A DNA stretch of 64,000 nucleotides from Volutella citrinella (Eukaryota; Ascomycota; Sordariomycetes; Hypocreales; Nectriaceae): contig JAWZSP010000002.1 in assembly GCA_034401135.1 (NCBI GenBank), positions 3,472,001-3,536,000 on the forward strand, written 5' to 3'. Shown piece by piece: positions 12,600-25,100 of the stretch. Each line of letters opens with the position of its first letter. Positions within the stretch are counted from its first letter, which is position 1. Made by a program: the position numbers and the translations under genes. The notes beneath the pieces were generated by a model. The model was not told where the DNA came from. It saw only the letters and a program-made list of their open reading frames with translations, and ran no database searches.

Positions 12600-14565
12600 T
12601 CAGCATACCCTGACACCGCAGACTTCGACGCCCTTGCCTTCGATGCGTGCGGAGCGGCCAAAGTACAGCGCCGACAACTCCTGGATGAAGAGGACGTCGC
12701 TGTCGCTCCAGATATCCAGGCCCATGTTCTCCACGGCGTGGCTGCTGACGCGAATGGCATCGGCGTCGTCTTCCTCAGACTCGAACCCGCCGCTGGACTG
12801 CACGAGAGGCGTCTGCTCGCCAGAGGGCTGTGAGGCCCCATCATCTTCGTCTTCGGAGTCGTCGTGGTAGGGTCCGTCTTGACTGTCGGCGAGGTCGGCG
12901 ACGACGGAGAGGATCTGGGTCGTGAGACGGTGGAAGTAGGCGACAATGGCAAGCTCGACAGTCGCCTCATCGGCAGCGCGGCGGGTGGCGGTGAGGGAGA
13001 CGAGCGACTCGTCGAGCGTCTCGGAGCGTGTTGAGTGCTGCGGCATCGCCATCGGTGTGGGGGCGAGGTCGGCGAGCAATGCAGCGTCACGGGCCGATTC
13101 CTCCTGCTCCTCGGAGCGGAGCTGCTCGCCGGCGCTGGCCCACCACATGTAGCCGTTGTAGGCAAATGCAGTCCATGTCAGGGGCTCAACGATCTCCTCA
13201 ACGCCGTTGTCTCGCGGATCACGGATGGTGTGAGTGGATATCGTCGAGTGCCGCGCCGCCGAGCCGTCGGCCTCGGCGGGGTCAGGAGATGCCGGTGAAG
13301 CCAACCGGACAAGACCGTTCTTGAGGGCCGTGAAGCGGCGAAGATCGCGCTGGGTAGCCTTGATAGGTTGGCCGCGGGGACACTCGACGACAGGCCAGAC
13401 GCGCTCGGCCGCCAGGGAGGAGTAGTCGGCGGGCAGGGTGACAAGCATGTCCCATAGAGTGTCCTTCATGGCAAGGATGGAGTCTGTGGTGCAGGCAATC
13501 CAGCCGGAGCCCGACTCGTCGTCTACAGCATCATCGGCGCTGCGTTCACGCTTTGATGCCTCGAAGTCTTCCATCAGAAAGGGTATGTCGTGAACGCCAA
13601 TGGAGAAGAGAGGCCGTAGACGCTGAGTGGAAGCGGATGTTGGTAGGATATCGGTGACAGAGAGCGGGATATTAGACAAAACAGATAAGTTATATACTGC
13701 AGCGTAGGTTAGTTAGCTGGCAATAAGCTGGCCGGCCGTCAGACTTACCAAAGTCGCAAACCTCATGGACGGGTGCATGACATGAAATGAGGATACGCTT
13801 GCGTAGCAAAGCAGCGCGATGGATAGGGAAGATGAGCGGGCCAAACTTGTCGAGAAGACTTGTCAAACTCCAAGCAGGGTGGTAAGGGGAGAGCTTGTGA
13901 CCCTCCGGCTTGAGGGCGGCGCCATCTGATTCTGAGCGATTGCGGGTGTGATTCCTTCGCAGGAGGGGCGGCTGGGCCATCGGCGAGCTGACGGGCGTCT
14001 CGCCAGAGAGGCGGCGATTGGGCTGGCCGGGCTTTTCCTGGTTTGCCGCCCAATATTCTTCGAGCAGGCCGGTTTTCTTGCGGTCCTGAGCAAGTTCGCT
14101 GGGGTAGTTTGGTCAGTACGAGCGTTTCAAGGGCACGCAACTCAACAATAACAAGAACGGGGGAACACACAGGGCCATCTGCTTCAAGCCCTCAGCGTGC
14201 CTCCATGCGCGCCCCAACCGACCATAGCTTAGGGGCACGAGGACGCCCACGGCAATCATCCTTGCGTGGCGCGCCTCCTCCTCGTCACAGGGCATATTGA
14301 TGAAGGCGCTGAGGCCGGCGTGGCCGCCGTCGTGAACGAAGTAGATGAGGTCATCCTTGACAGTGTGGAGGCCCGAGGGCAGCGACTTGTACTCGACAAG
14401 GCCCTCGAGCTCGACGCCCGGGGAGGACTGCTTCCAGACGATTGTGTAGCCGGCCTTGACGTCGAAGTCGATGAGGAACAGGGCGGCAATGGGGGGCCGG
14501 TCGGGCGGGGGGGTCGGAGGCATTCGTACGGAGAGAGAGGGTTGTCCTCTGCGAGAGGAGGCCAT
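12600..14565 (-). CDS. Anr2/DENND11(LCHN)-like protein, DUF2347 plus DUF4484
   Basis: Three exons on the minus strand: 14565-14171, 14098-13749 and 13696-12600, giving 613 residues. The start was chosen at MASSRRGQPSL (14565); a second in-frame Met lies at 14523. The N-terminal part (PPIAALFLIDFDVKAGYTIVWKQS...LIYFVHDG...RHARMIAVGVLVPLSYGRLGR) resembles the DENN-like DENND11/LCHN domain seen in yeast Anr2 (YKL047W). The segment LVTLPADYS...VWPVVECPRGQPIKATQRDLRRF and the C-terminal part correspond to DUF4484. DENN-type proteins are typically regulators of Rab GTPases in membrane traffic, but this subgroup's activity is not well established. The acidic stretch near the C-terminus (SEDEDDGASQ) is low complexity. 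Confidence 0.85.
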
Positions 14566-15544
14566 GGCGACTATCGGGCGGCACGCATGATATGGCCACG
14601 GGGGGAGACTGGGAGGGCTCGACGGGGAGGCGCTGGGTGAGGTGTGGGAACCCGAGACAGTGGCAGGATGTGTGCAGGTAGGGTTGCTGAAGCTGTGCGA
14701 AGCTGTGCCCGGGGGGCGTGTGGGCTTTCGAGTCTCGACGGAGCTGCAGGCGGCTGTCTGGATGTCGCACAGTAGCTTGGTCGAGGTGCGTTTTGCGTGC
14801 ACAAGGTCCGTCTTGTTCCCCACAGGTCTGGTCTGTCCCGGCGGGCGATGGCTTGAGATATACTCTGTAGCGCGGGTTGGCTGGGGTCGCTCCTGGGGGA
14901 AGGGGGAGAAAGGAGCCGACGGAGTAGAGGGTCGCAATGAGTCGCAGGACCTTCCTTCGTCCGACGCTGAGACGGGATGGAGTGGAGCGGATCGCTGGAG
15001 GCGGCGATTGGTGGTTAGGGAGCTTACAGTGGTTACATACGCAGCCCGCGGTAGGCCACCCGATAGGCGGCCTGCACGTGATGCGACTCCGACATTGGCG
15101 ACGGCCTCACAGGACAAGTGGACATATCCCTGCAGCAAATGCCGTGAATGCGCCCGGGAGCAGAGGAATTTTGCAGACGAGGACGGGAAGGGGGTTAGGA
15201 GATTTCAAAAGTGGCGATCTGGGTAGCGACATGTGTTGATGCTGCATCATCAAGTATAGAGTGGGTTGCTACTCCAGAGAACTAGCGACTTTCCACTTAC
15301 ATCCGTGCAGGATGAGAAAACTAACATATTTCGGAACAAATCAAGGCTGGCTGAGTCTGGTAAAGAGTAAAAGTGTAGAAACCGTGGGAATTCGTTGGTT
15401 CGCCTGCTAACTAGACCTCGCGAACCGAAGCGCCAAGAAGAAGACTGATGAATTCAACTCCTGCGGCCGGGATTATGGAGTTTCGACTTTGGATCGGAGT
15501 TGCCTTATTCCATCCATGTTGGAGGGATGTGAGCAGGCTTTGAT
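14566..15544. other. intergenic: promoter of Anr2-like gene
   Basis: GC-rich, with long overlapping open frames that lack domain character. Treated as promoter and leader of the minus-strand Anr2-like gene. No gene supported. Confidence 0.4.
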
Positions 15545-16199
15545 ATGGAGCCAACCGCCCATCTCTGCGCAGCACACGCGCAGCCTCGTCTCGCCATGAC
15601 GATGCTCCCTGACCAAGCTTCAACAATGGCCGATGATGAAACAGCATCAAACTCCAAACCGCAGAGCGAAATACTATCTAGAATGAACACCCATCGGCTG
15701 ACACAGGCTCTGTGTCTGAGCTGGATGCGGCAGCCCTGCTACATATCTGCCCAGGATGCGGAAACTTATTCTCTCGACACGATGTCTGTCTGCGGCACCA
15801 GAAGGAGTCTTGAAGGAGAAGGCGATTCAAGTTGGTAGTGCTTTCACACATTGGTGCACATACCCAGACTGCAATCGGTCCCAGCTAGATGACGGATCCA
15901 AGCGGAGCGAGCACCTCCGCCAGCATCTAGAGCATGTTCATTCACATACACGGGCTGCGCTTGGGCGACGAAGAGAGCGACGGCGGAACGGCGCAGCAGA
16001 ATCGACAGGTTTCCCGGCAGACACGACTAAGCGACTGGCCACTGGCGAGGTTTGGCAGGGTAGCCACGAGACGATGGGCCAGGAGGGCGAGACCACCACT
16101 CGGTCGGAGCTGGAGAGGCTGTATTGGCGGCGAATGAAGAAGCTCGAAAGGGAGGAACTTGGCCAACTTGATGCTTGTACTCGGAATATTGCTAATTAG
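15545..16199 (+). pseudogene. broken C2H2 zinc-finger gene
   Basis: Coding signal is spread over three frames with no splice sites that would join them. A leader (MADDETASNSKPQSEILSR) is in frame 2. A C2H2 finger (CPGCGNLFSRHDVCLRH) is in frame 1 at 15748-15810. A second zinc-binding segment (HWCTYPDCNRSQ...RSEHLRQHLEHVH) is in frame 3 and continues to a basic tail and stop at 16199. The first break lies near 15683-15700. The second is a stop, TGA at 15811, exactly where the finger's last ligand codon (H-x4-C) is expected, and reading resumes one frame on. At least two single-base lesions are therefore needed to explain it. It looks like a decayed DNA-binding regulator. Alternatives are assembly errors or an unusual intron I cannot see. 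Confidence 0.6.
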
Positions 16200-17782
16200 A
16201 TTAGAGTTGGCTTCCTCCAGCTGTATTGAAGCAATAAATGATGACGTCTTCATCGCATTGAAACAAGCTCGTGAGCTGCGCTGAGCGGAGAGGAGGCGGC
16301 GTGAACATGCCGGAAGCCATGTACTATGTAATGCGTTGGGGCGTTGGCCGACAAGGTGTAGCCGAGGAAGGCTCTGCTTTGGCTTTCATCGTCGTCAGGA
16401 TGCCAGGGTGTGGCAGTCAATGCCGCCCGATGCCTGCAGCAGGATTGCGTCTGGATCTGTCTAGCTGGGCTGACTGCAAGCCTGCAAAGAGGAAAAGTAC
16501 TGACCATAGCAAACGGTTGGGGAAGGGCTGCCGCGTGACGGCGGCGCCGTGTGTGAGTGAGGTGGTTCATGTAGCCCCCCCCCAACGCAACGCCCGCTGC
16601 CGTGCGCGCACACTGCTGTTTCCCATCCATCCCGTCACCATTAGGGTTGCCACGGGGAGCAACACCAGGTGGTCGTGACGGCAGTCCTGGCCATCTTTGG
16701 GCCGCGGCCGGTGTCTGTCGGGAGCCACAGCCATGGCGGAACGCGCAAAAAGGACGGCCGAGACCCCCTGAACGGGGACGGGATTACCCAAGTTGGGATT
16801 CCTGGATGGATTTCATTGGACACGCCATTAAATTCAGCAGCGCGGAGTACCTCTGGTAGCCCCAGTGTTGTATGCGCTGATTTAACTCCGGCCGGCTTGT
16901 CCGGGTTGGGGATTCAAGTCGTGCGGTGTAAGTGGGCATGTCGGACCGCCCACCTGCTGCTTTTCGATAGTAGCGCCGCTGGGGAGCGAGCTGCTGGTAA
17001 CGGCTCACCATGGCTGGCTCTGTGCCGAGTCTTGACGCAATTCTTGACCCATTCGCTGCGCTAGGAGGTGCGCTGGTCGCTGTCACAAGCCTTCGGCACG
17101 ACGCCGACGACCAGTTGTGGGGGGGGAGGCGCTGGGGGAGCTAGTTGAGCCGTCAGGCGGCCAATCACCGCCAACAGGTACATGACGTCCCACGTCGTTC
17201 CCGCGTGCCATGCAGCCGACCGCTGGACCCTGGTGGTGAGGCCAGCGGTACAAGCACGAGCGCCCCAGGGCCTCTCCACTACCTTAGTACCAATGGCGTA
17301 GCACCGGCAGCCTGCTGGTCCCCCCCCCCGTGGGTGTGGCCGATCGCCGGTCCCGTGGCCCGCCCGAATTCCTTCTCCCGCTGCAGCAGCGATTCATTTT
17401 CCTTGTATTGCGCGCTCGCCCCCAGAATTGTGCATACTGTTTTTCGTCCTTCCGCCCTGCATCATGGCTCTGCTCTGAAGTAGTCGTCCATCTCCTCCGT
17501 CCTCCCGCCGTGCCCTCACCATCATCCAGACTCGACGTGGCCTGCGCTCGCTTGCTTGCCCGTGGACGCCAGAAAAAAGACCCCGCCGATCCCGTGTCGT
17601 GAAAGCAAGCGCCTCAACGAAATCGCCAACCCGCCCCGCCAATCCTCCCCGGCCTCGTTTCCGTCCCTCGACCGACTTTTCGCAGCCGCGCCCGTGGCTG
17701 GAGCAGCCCCTCTCGCCTCTCCTCCTCCTCCCTCACTTTGATACTCGTCACGTTCGCAGCAGAAGCAGCAGCAGCCGCCGCC
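16200..17782. other. intergenic: long SLC1 upstream region
   Basis: About 1.6 kb without a supportable gene. Runs of C or G occur at about 16576-16584, 17120-17127 and 17320-17328. The last 150 bases before the SLC1 ATG are strongly pyrimidine-rich. Confidence 0.45.
17640..17745 (+). promoter_or_regulatory. pyrimidine-rich leader before SLC1
   Basis: A C/T-dominated tract ending about 40 bases before the SLC1 start. Such CT-rich tracts commonly precede transcription starts in filamentous fungal genes. It is read here as core promoter/5' UTR; the exact start site cannot be placed. Confidence 0.35.
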
Positions 17783-18785
17783 ATGTCCTTCTCCGGCTAC
17801 TTCGTCAACTTCCTGCTGGGCTACGCCGCCCTCACCCTTTTCTTCTACGCCCTCTCCGTCGTCGTCCCCAAGGCCGGCTTTGTCGCCAGAGTCCTCGCCT
17901 CGTACATCTCCCTCATCGTCGCCGCCCTCTATGGCGTCGTCGCCTCCATTGTCCTCACCATCGCCGGCAAGCAGCAGATTGCTCAATGGGCCACTGCGCG
18001 AGCCTTCCACTGGCTCATGCGCTTCACCATTGGCGTTGTCTTCGAGGTCGAGGACCCCAAGAACATCCTCGGAACCACTCGACCAGCCGTCTTCATTGGA
18101 AACCACCAGACCGAGCTTGACGTGCTCATGCTTGGCGCCATGTTCCCCAAGTACTGCAGCGTCACCGCCAAGCGCTCGCTCAAGAGCACGCCCTTCCTCG
18201 GCTGGTTCATGACCCTGAGCGGCTCCATCTTCATCGACCGCAAGAACGCCAAGGATGCCCGTTCCATCATGGACGGTGCCGCAAAGGAGATCCAGTCCAA
18301 ACGCCAGAGCGTTTACATGTTTCCCGAGGGTACCCGAAGCTACGCCAAGGAGCCCGGCTTGTTGCCCTTCAAGAAGGGCGCATTCCACCTTGCTGTCCAG
18401 GCTGGTGTCCCGATTGTGCCCGTTGTGGTCGCCAACTACAGCCACATTCTGTACATCAAGAGTCTCCTGTTCAACTCGGGCAGAATTCCAGTCAAGGGTA
18501 TGACCCCCCTGCGGCTCTGCTGTTGCTGACAGCCCCCTCCCCCCACCAGTTCTTGTAGACGGGAAGCTAACATTCAACCCCTCTCTAATAGTCCTCGACC
18601 CCATCTCCACCAAGGGCCTTGTCGCCGCTGATGTCGACGAGCTGACCCGCTCAACGCGCGAAAAGATGCTGGAGGAGCTCGTTAAGCTGACAGCAAAGGC
18701 CCGGGGAGAGCCGATTGCTGTCCCTGCCGCCGACGACGACAAGGCCACTGCCAAGAGCTCCGCCATCGACACCAATGCCAACTAA
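17783..18785 (+). CDS. SLC1: 1-acyl-sn-glycerol-3-phosphate acyltransferase (lysophosphatidic acid acyltransferase)
   Basis: Two exons, 17783-18497 and 18592-18785, giving 302 residues, typical for Slc1/PlsC. The N-terminus has hydrophobic segments at about residues 7-30 and 35-60. The acyltransferase motif NHQTELD (H108, D113) forms the H-x4-D catalytic pair, and PEGTRS (181-186) is the phosphate-binding motif. PFKKGAFHLAVQAGVPIVPVVV is the third conserved block. The enzyme transfers an acyl chain from acyl-CoA to lysophosphatidate, making phosphatidic acid in the ER and lipid-droplet membrane. The start is set by the MSFSGYFVNF leader following a CT-rich tract. Confidence 0.96.
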
Positions 18786-19532
18786 AGACGTTGCTCGCTG
18801 TGTACTAGAAACGAAGCAATGCTACGATAGACGACGAGTATGCAATTGTTTGATAACCCAAGATGGGGAGAGGAGGCGCGAGGCGAGGAAAGAAAGCGGG
18901 AGAGCAGAGAAACGATTCTGAAGTGGGTTCGAAAGGAGTCTTGCTGGCCATTTGATACCCCCATAGACGCGTGAGGTAGGAGCGTGCGTTATAGACGCTG
19001 GCGAGAGAAGCTGAGAACGATTGCCACTGATTTCGAGTTTGAACCATGTTCAGGATAGAGGAATAGAAACACCTTCGCAACGATCAACTAAATTGCTCGC
19101 TCAAGAGTTCCTCTGTGCCAGATGGTGTATTAGCCAATGTGAGTTTCAAGCAGGGGAAATGGAAGCATCTCGCCATCGCCTTGGGACCAAATGTTTCTCC
19201 TACGTGTGCTGGAACTGACAACAGGAACATCACTAGCCGCCAGCAGCAATACACCATGTGAAGGAATATTGCAGTTTGGCCAAGACAATTTCCAGCTGGA
19301 CTTGCCTGAAAATGTAGAAAAGGGCCGCAGGTCGTGCAAAACCGCGAATATGCTGATCGGCTAGTGAGACTGTCTTGTAGACCGAGGCTGGGCCACAGGA
19401 AATGTTTTTTTAAGGAGCTCAATGGCCCAAGATAAAGATTGAATCTCTGTCGCTTGTCCCCCACTCCCAGTTCTTGTCTTCTCGCCATCCTCAGACTTGA
19501 GCCCCTCTGTTTCTCCTGCGGCCTAAGCGAAC
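18786..19532. other. intergenic between SLC1 and Hsp70-like gene
   Basis: Same-strand spacer holding the SLC1 3' end and the Hsp70-like promoter. No clear heat-shock element array was recognised by eye. No gene supported. Confidence 0.4.
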
Positions 19533-21815
19533 ATGGCATCCAAAAGGCTTATTGTCGGCGTGGACTGCGGATCAAACTATACCTGTGAGTGCACGAACGG
19601 CAGAGGTTATGAAACACAACTAAACGGCCCCTAGGCGTCAGCATAGTCTGGTCTGACGCAACGTCCATCGAAGATGTCGAGGTGTTCAGCAAATGGGGGG
19701 TCCGAGGCAACCCGGACGAGCCAGATCCAACGCAGATACCATCGAAGCTCGCATATTCACCCGTCAAAGCTTGGGGGGACCAGTTCGGCGCGGGGACCTC
19801 GACGTATACGTGGAGCAAATCGGTCTTCGACAGCTCGTTTGCTGTCTGGCGCGACGACATGGAGATACCCACCATGTTCAGCCTCAGGGCAGGGCAGTGC
19901 CAGCAGGACAAGATGCCCAAGGGCGTGGTAGCCGACTCCTTGGCCCTCATGTACCAGAAGATCATGAAGGGCCTCGGGGAAATGTACACGGACGCCGTGG
20001 TGGACAGCACGCCAATCGATTTCTGGTTCACCATGCCCGAGCGCTCGGCCTTCAAGTCCATCATCGCCATAAGGGATGCTACGGACCGCGCAGGATTCGC
20101 GTCCCGGGACAATGACACGTTCCGGATTGTGCGGGAGACTGAGGCTGGGGCCGTTGCTTGTTTGAGCATGCTGCTTCTCGACGGCCCACACCCGTTGGTC
20201 AAGGCAAGTTATAGGCCGGAGGTTCCAAGGACGCGTCTCTGACGATTATCAGGTTGGTACCGGGGTTCTGGTGTGTGATTGCAGCGGCGGTTTCATCGTA
20301 CGTATATCCAAGCAACGAGTCAAGGCGCGAGAGTTACTCTGATGTTGACTCCTGAACCTCTGCAGAGAATGTCATCCTATGAGTTAAAGTCTTCTCGTGC
20401 TCCGCTTCACTTCTCCCTGGCATCTTCAATTGAAGGTATGATACACTATGTGCTACACGCTTCCGGGTGCAGTTCTGATGGCTTATATATTCTCAGCTAA
20501 CCAATGCGGATCTCTTATGATTGACGATGCCTTCAAAGAGCTCATTCGAATGAGATGGGGTAAAGCCATTGAAAATATCCCCCAACGCAAGATGCACAAG
20601 CTCATGCAGGACTTTGACGCCGAAAAGAGGACCTTCCAGCTCACGGATGATGACAAGACGTATCGATTTGAAGCCGACCTTTGGAATGTCGGGAGCTGTG
20701 AGCACTATGACGGCAAGAAGGGAGAGATAATCCTGACGAGGTATGAGAATCGACGGATGGAGTGATTCAAGGACAACCTGACAAACGCATTCATAGTGAG
20801 GATATGAGGAGTCTCTTCGACCCCGTCGTGGGTACCATTATCAGGCTCATCAACAAGCAGATCAGAAGGGCAAAGTCGGAATGCCTCCTCACAGTCAACG
20901 TAATACCCAATGGAACGCAAAACGGCATCTCCCATGGCTAACGCAGACCTACAGGCCCTGTTGATGGTCGGAGGCTTCAGCGAGTCGTTGTATCTCTACG
21001 ACATGATCGAGGCCTGGTGCCCAGAGGACATTGCCTTCATCTCGCCACCCAACGGGTAAGGATTTTGTGTACGTATAGCTCTGGCTGGCCGTATGGGCTG
21101 AGAGAAACGACCAGGCAAGAAGTGATCAGCATCGGAGCTGCAATCCGAGGACTGGGGGAGTCAGGCGTCGTGCAGAACAAGAGAAGCAGGTCCCATCTTG
21201 GCTTCACCGTGCCCCGGCGGTACCTGGGCGGGATCGATGAGGAGCGCGATGCCTATGTCGACTTTTTCGATGGGACGAAGAAGGTCATGGATCGTATGGA
21301 CTGGGTCATTGCAAGGGTAGTGTTCGCCCCCTTCCAACCGGCTGCCGACGTCCATCTACTAATCTCTGTCTACCACGGGGCAGGGCGAACAGTTTACGAA
21401 TGAGACGCTGGCGACGCGAACCATCAGCAAGCTCTGGTATCAGCACACCGAGAAGAGCGTCTCTGTCTCGCTGTACCGGAGCGACTCGTCCATAAGGCCG
21501 CCAAAGAAGGACCACCACTGTAAGACTCCTCTCCATGTCCCCGAGATCATGAAGTCTCAACTAGCTGACGGGGCCTTAGCCGTGTCGAAAGTGGCTGAAA
21601 TCATCGTCGACCTCGGCTCTGTCGACCTCGGCAAGTTTGAATCCAAGGAGGTCAAGCAGTTGGTGGGCGAGGCCTGGGAGAAGCGGAGGGTGTACAATGT
21701 GGTGTTTCAGCTCGTCATGCATCTCGAGGATGACATGGGATACACGCACTTTCATGCCGTTGTGAACGGAAGCAAGATTCGGGATGTGCGGCTGCGTTAT
21801 ACCGAGGCCAAGTAG
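19533..21815 (+). CDS. Hsp70-like ATPase (fungal divergent/HSPA12-type family)
   Basis: Ten exons: 19533-19584, 19635-20203, 20253-20297, 20366-20435, 20497-20740, 20797-20899, 20955-21055, 21115-21316, 21384-21519 and 21580-21815, giving 585 residues. Nine introns are GT-AG except the second, which has a GC donor (AAG|GCAAGT). The actin-like ATPase fold is visible as phosphate 1 loop VGVDCGSNYT, phosphate 2 region VCDCSGGFI and adenosine loop LLMVGGFSESLYL. The canonical Hsp70 substrate-binding half is not evident; the C-terminus is short and ends in MGYTHFHAVVNGSKIRDV. Filamentous ascomycetes carry many such diverged Hsp70-like genes, often strain-variable and near heterokaryon-incompatibility loci. 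Client and function are unknown. Confidence 0.88.
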
Positions 21816-22122
21816 AATTGGCGACAGATGATACACCCTTTATCAAATACCCGAGCGAGGCATCAGCTGAATGCCCAGTCGACTGCCAACGTATTCTGTC
21901 AGGATTAGGATATATATACGTGATATTAGAAGTTGGTACTCCTCTAACAGCAACAAAGTAGGGACATGTAATTTTTGCTTCAGGCCTCCTGCCATGACCA
22001 CCACATCACGATCAGACCATTAACTCCGCCCTAACCAACCTATATCGCGATGCACCCTCAAACCCAAATAGACAACTGCAAACGTGCACAGGATCCCTTC
22101 AACAAGGCGCTAGCTTCCGGTC
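21816..22122. other. convergent intergenic spacer
   Basis: About 300 bases between the Hsp70-like stop and the stop of the minus-strand DUF4045 gene. It should hold both 3' UTRs. Nothing else seen. Confidence 0.4.
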
Positions 22123-25100
22123 CTACTCGTTCAAAGCCTGAAGCGCCTGGGTCAGGGACACAACGCGAAGGCTCCGTCCGCGCTTCGGCACTCCCAGGGC
22201 GGCCCCTGCAGCCCCAGACAGACCGCCTGCTGTAGGGCTAAGCTCGTCGTGCCAGCTGCGGAAGACGCGCTTCAGATCGCGGGGGATGCCTTCGAGAACA
22301 ATGGTAGAAATCGGGACAAAGGGGCGATCCTCCATGCCAGAGGCGAGGATGGCATACTCTTGCGCAAAGTCCAGTGCATTTCGGAATGAAGCGTATTGCG
22401 AGTGTGCGCGCGACCCGACGATGACGTAAATCTCGAAAAAGGCATCTAGGACGTAGATGTGCTCGGCAGACAAGTCGCGCTGATTAAAGGGGGCGACCTC
22501 GGAGATCTGTGTGGAATGGTTAGCGAGGACATATAGATATAAGTTCAGGAGGCAGACTCACCTGTTGCTTCACTTCGGCATCCGAGCAGAAAAGTCTGCT
22601 GGAATACAGGCTGTAGTTGGGCTTTAGTCTCCAGTGGTCCGCAGAGTGCGGCTTTGAGCCCCCCTCGAAGAGATCCCAGAACGAGGCTGGCTCGCTGCCT
22701 TCGTCATACTCGACAATCTCCCCAGTGAGCGTCAGTTCCATTCCAATGAGTCGAGCACAGCTCAGTTCAGCGACATCGCTGCCCTTGCCCTTCCACAAGT
22801 AGCACTTGCCTTGCCTGCTGAGGAGGTAGGGGAAGCCGGCGCAGAGGTTGAGCGTCGTAAAGTCAACTTCGTCGAACACAACCTGACCGAGGAAACGGCG
22901 TCCGCAGAGCATACTAGGGGCAAGAGAATCATGCTTGACGCTGGATCCCCGGCGCACGATAACAACCCCGCCCATAGCTTGGAGGAACTCGGCCGTCTCC
23001 TTGCCCTGTTGAATCTTGACCACTTTGCCACCCAACACCTTGGCCTCCTTCTGCACGAAGAGAAGAGCATCATCGGCCGCTGACTCGGGGACTTCGTCAC
23101 CGACCCAGAAGTATATTTCTAGTCGCTTCCATCCAGCCTCATTCGTGAAGCTGTGGGGGCAGATGTACATCTCGCGTTCGAAGAGTACTCGCTCAAACTG
23201 AGCAGAAACAGGCACCTTCTTGCCGTCTCCCGAGATCTGGAAAACCTGGAAGCTCAGACTTTGGACCTTAGCCCCAGTCGAAGGCCTATTGGTCAGAATC
23301 TCGGCGGTATCAGTCTTGTAGGGCGACCTCTCTTGCTTGGGCCCGAAGAAATCGCTCAGCATGGCGGCGACGTCATTGCCCTGGGTAGGCTTTGGAGATG
23401 CAGGGGGGGCGGGAGACCTAGGCTCGGGATTTGATTCCTTGGCCGGTGGTACGGGTAGTGGCCGAGCCGACCTCGTTGGGGTCTTGGTCACATCCAGTTC
23501 AGATGGACGCCCATCGAAAGCTGGCTTGGCTGGCTGAGGGGGGGAGCGCACCGAGGCGCCCCCAAACATGGCGGTGCCATTCCGCACGGAGACGACGGGG
23601 TCAGCGTCGACCTTGGTGGGAGACGACGGCTCCGGCTCCGGAAGGGGCCGCTGGAACATCTTGACCGGGGACCTGGAGCCGGTTCGCTGATGCGTAAGCT
23701 TCACGGGCTCGGGTTTGGGGCTGGCCGCCTCGTCATCCATGAACCGTGACATTCGCTTCGTGTCCAGCTTCTTGGGCGAGCTAGGTTGCGATGCAGCATC
23801 GCCGGTTTTCTGAATCCTCAGCGGAGAAGGATACGCGACACCCTCGGTTTCCTTGGCCGGAGCTTTGGGCTGGGACGACGCCGCTCGTTGCTCCTGTGAC
23901 TTCTTAACTGGAGTTGGGAGGGGTCGGACGGCAGCCTTGGCGGCAACCTGCTGCTGGATAGACAGCGGTGCTGGCGAAGAGGGCTCCTTCTTTTCCACGG
24001 GAGCTGGCAACTGTTCCACGGCTGGCTCTGCCGGGACGGGCGCCGGCTCAGATACCGGCTCAGCCTTCTTTGCGGGCATTGGCGTTGGCTTGGGAGCCTG
24101 GGCCGTCGAAGCAGTAGCTGTGGGAGCTTTCCTTCGGGGTCCACGGGCTCGGCCCTTTGTCATATGGGTCAACTGAGGTCCTGGGGCAGTTGGTTCTGTT
24201 ACAGGTGGGCTGGCAGTGCTGCCAGAAGCTGTCTTGGGTCCACTTTCACTCTGTCCTCCGTCCGAAGCCATAGGGGGAGGGCCCCTGGCCAGCATTCCTG
24301 CCAAGGCAGGGTTGAATCGATCGGCAAGCTTGCCTCCGCCCACACGTCCCTGGAGCCTGGATGGGGCGCTCGTCTCCTTTTGCAACCCGGGGAGCGGCCT
24401 AGGCTCAGCAGCAGGCCGGACTCCAGAACTTGAGAGTGATGGTTGACTAGGCATTCGCTTCGGCCCTGGAACTGGCTTGGGCGATGCTGTCTTGGGCGAC
24501 GCCGGCTTGGGTTGGGCCGGGTCGGGAGCATCGTCCTTCCTTTTCGTCATCTCAGCTCGTCTGGCAAGGCCTTCCGGTATGGCCTTACTGGCCGCGACTG
24601 TGCTGCTTCTGCTTACACCTTTGCCTTCTGCCTGTGCTTTCTGGAAATCGTCCTTCTTCTTCAGAATGGCCTCCTTAAACTCATCCACTCGCTCAGTCTT
24701 CTGTGGCCCACCTGTGACATGCAGAGCGGCCTTGCCACGGAGGATGTTGTCCTTGAGCTGATCTGGAGCAACATAGTTCTGGGTTTTGGTTCGGCGAAGG
24801 TTGCCGAAAACGTTTTTGAACTCAGGTTCCTGGCTCTTAGGGGCGTCTGATGGAGCTGGCCGATTCCTTAGAGTCCCTCGGAAGTCCTTCTTCGGAGGCG
24901 TCTCAGGCTTCGGCTTAGTCGGTGGCGGGCTCTTGGCTGCATTGGGGGTAGCAACGGGCTCCTGCTCGTCTGCCTCCGGCTTCTGAGTGGCATGGTCAGC
25001 ATCACCAGATTCAGGTTTGGACTCCGATTCTACGGCAGCGCCCTGGGCTTTCTCATCTGCACTTGAATCGTCAAGTTTGGGACTGCTCTTGGTAAAGTTG

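Noticed and set aside
14113..15138. A 341-residue minus-strand frame
   Set aside because: Only its 3' part (from 14565) matches the Anr2-like protein. The upstream extension is Ser/Pro-rich noise, and the downstream end runs into an intron.
17522..18781. A 419-residue minus-strand frame
   Set aside because: It is the antisense shadow of SLC1, which has clear catalytic motifs; the antisense product is low-complexity Gly/Glu/Asp-rich.
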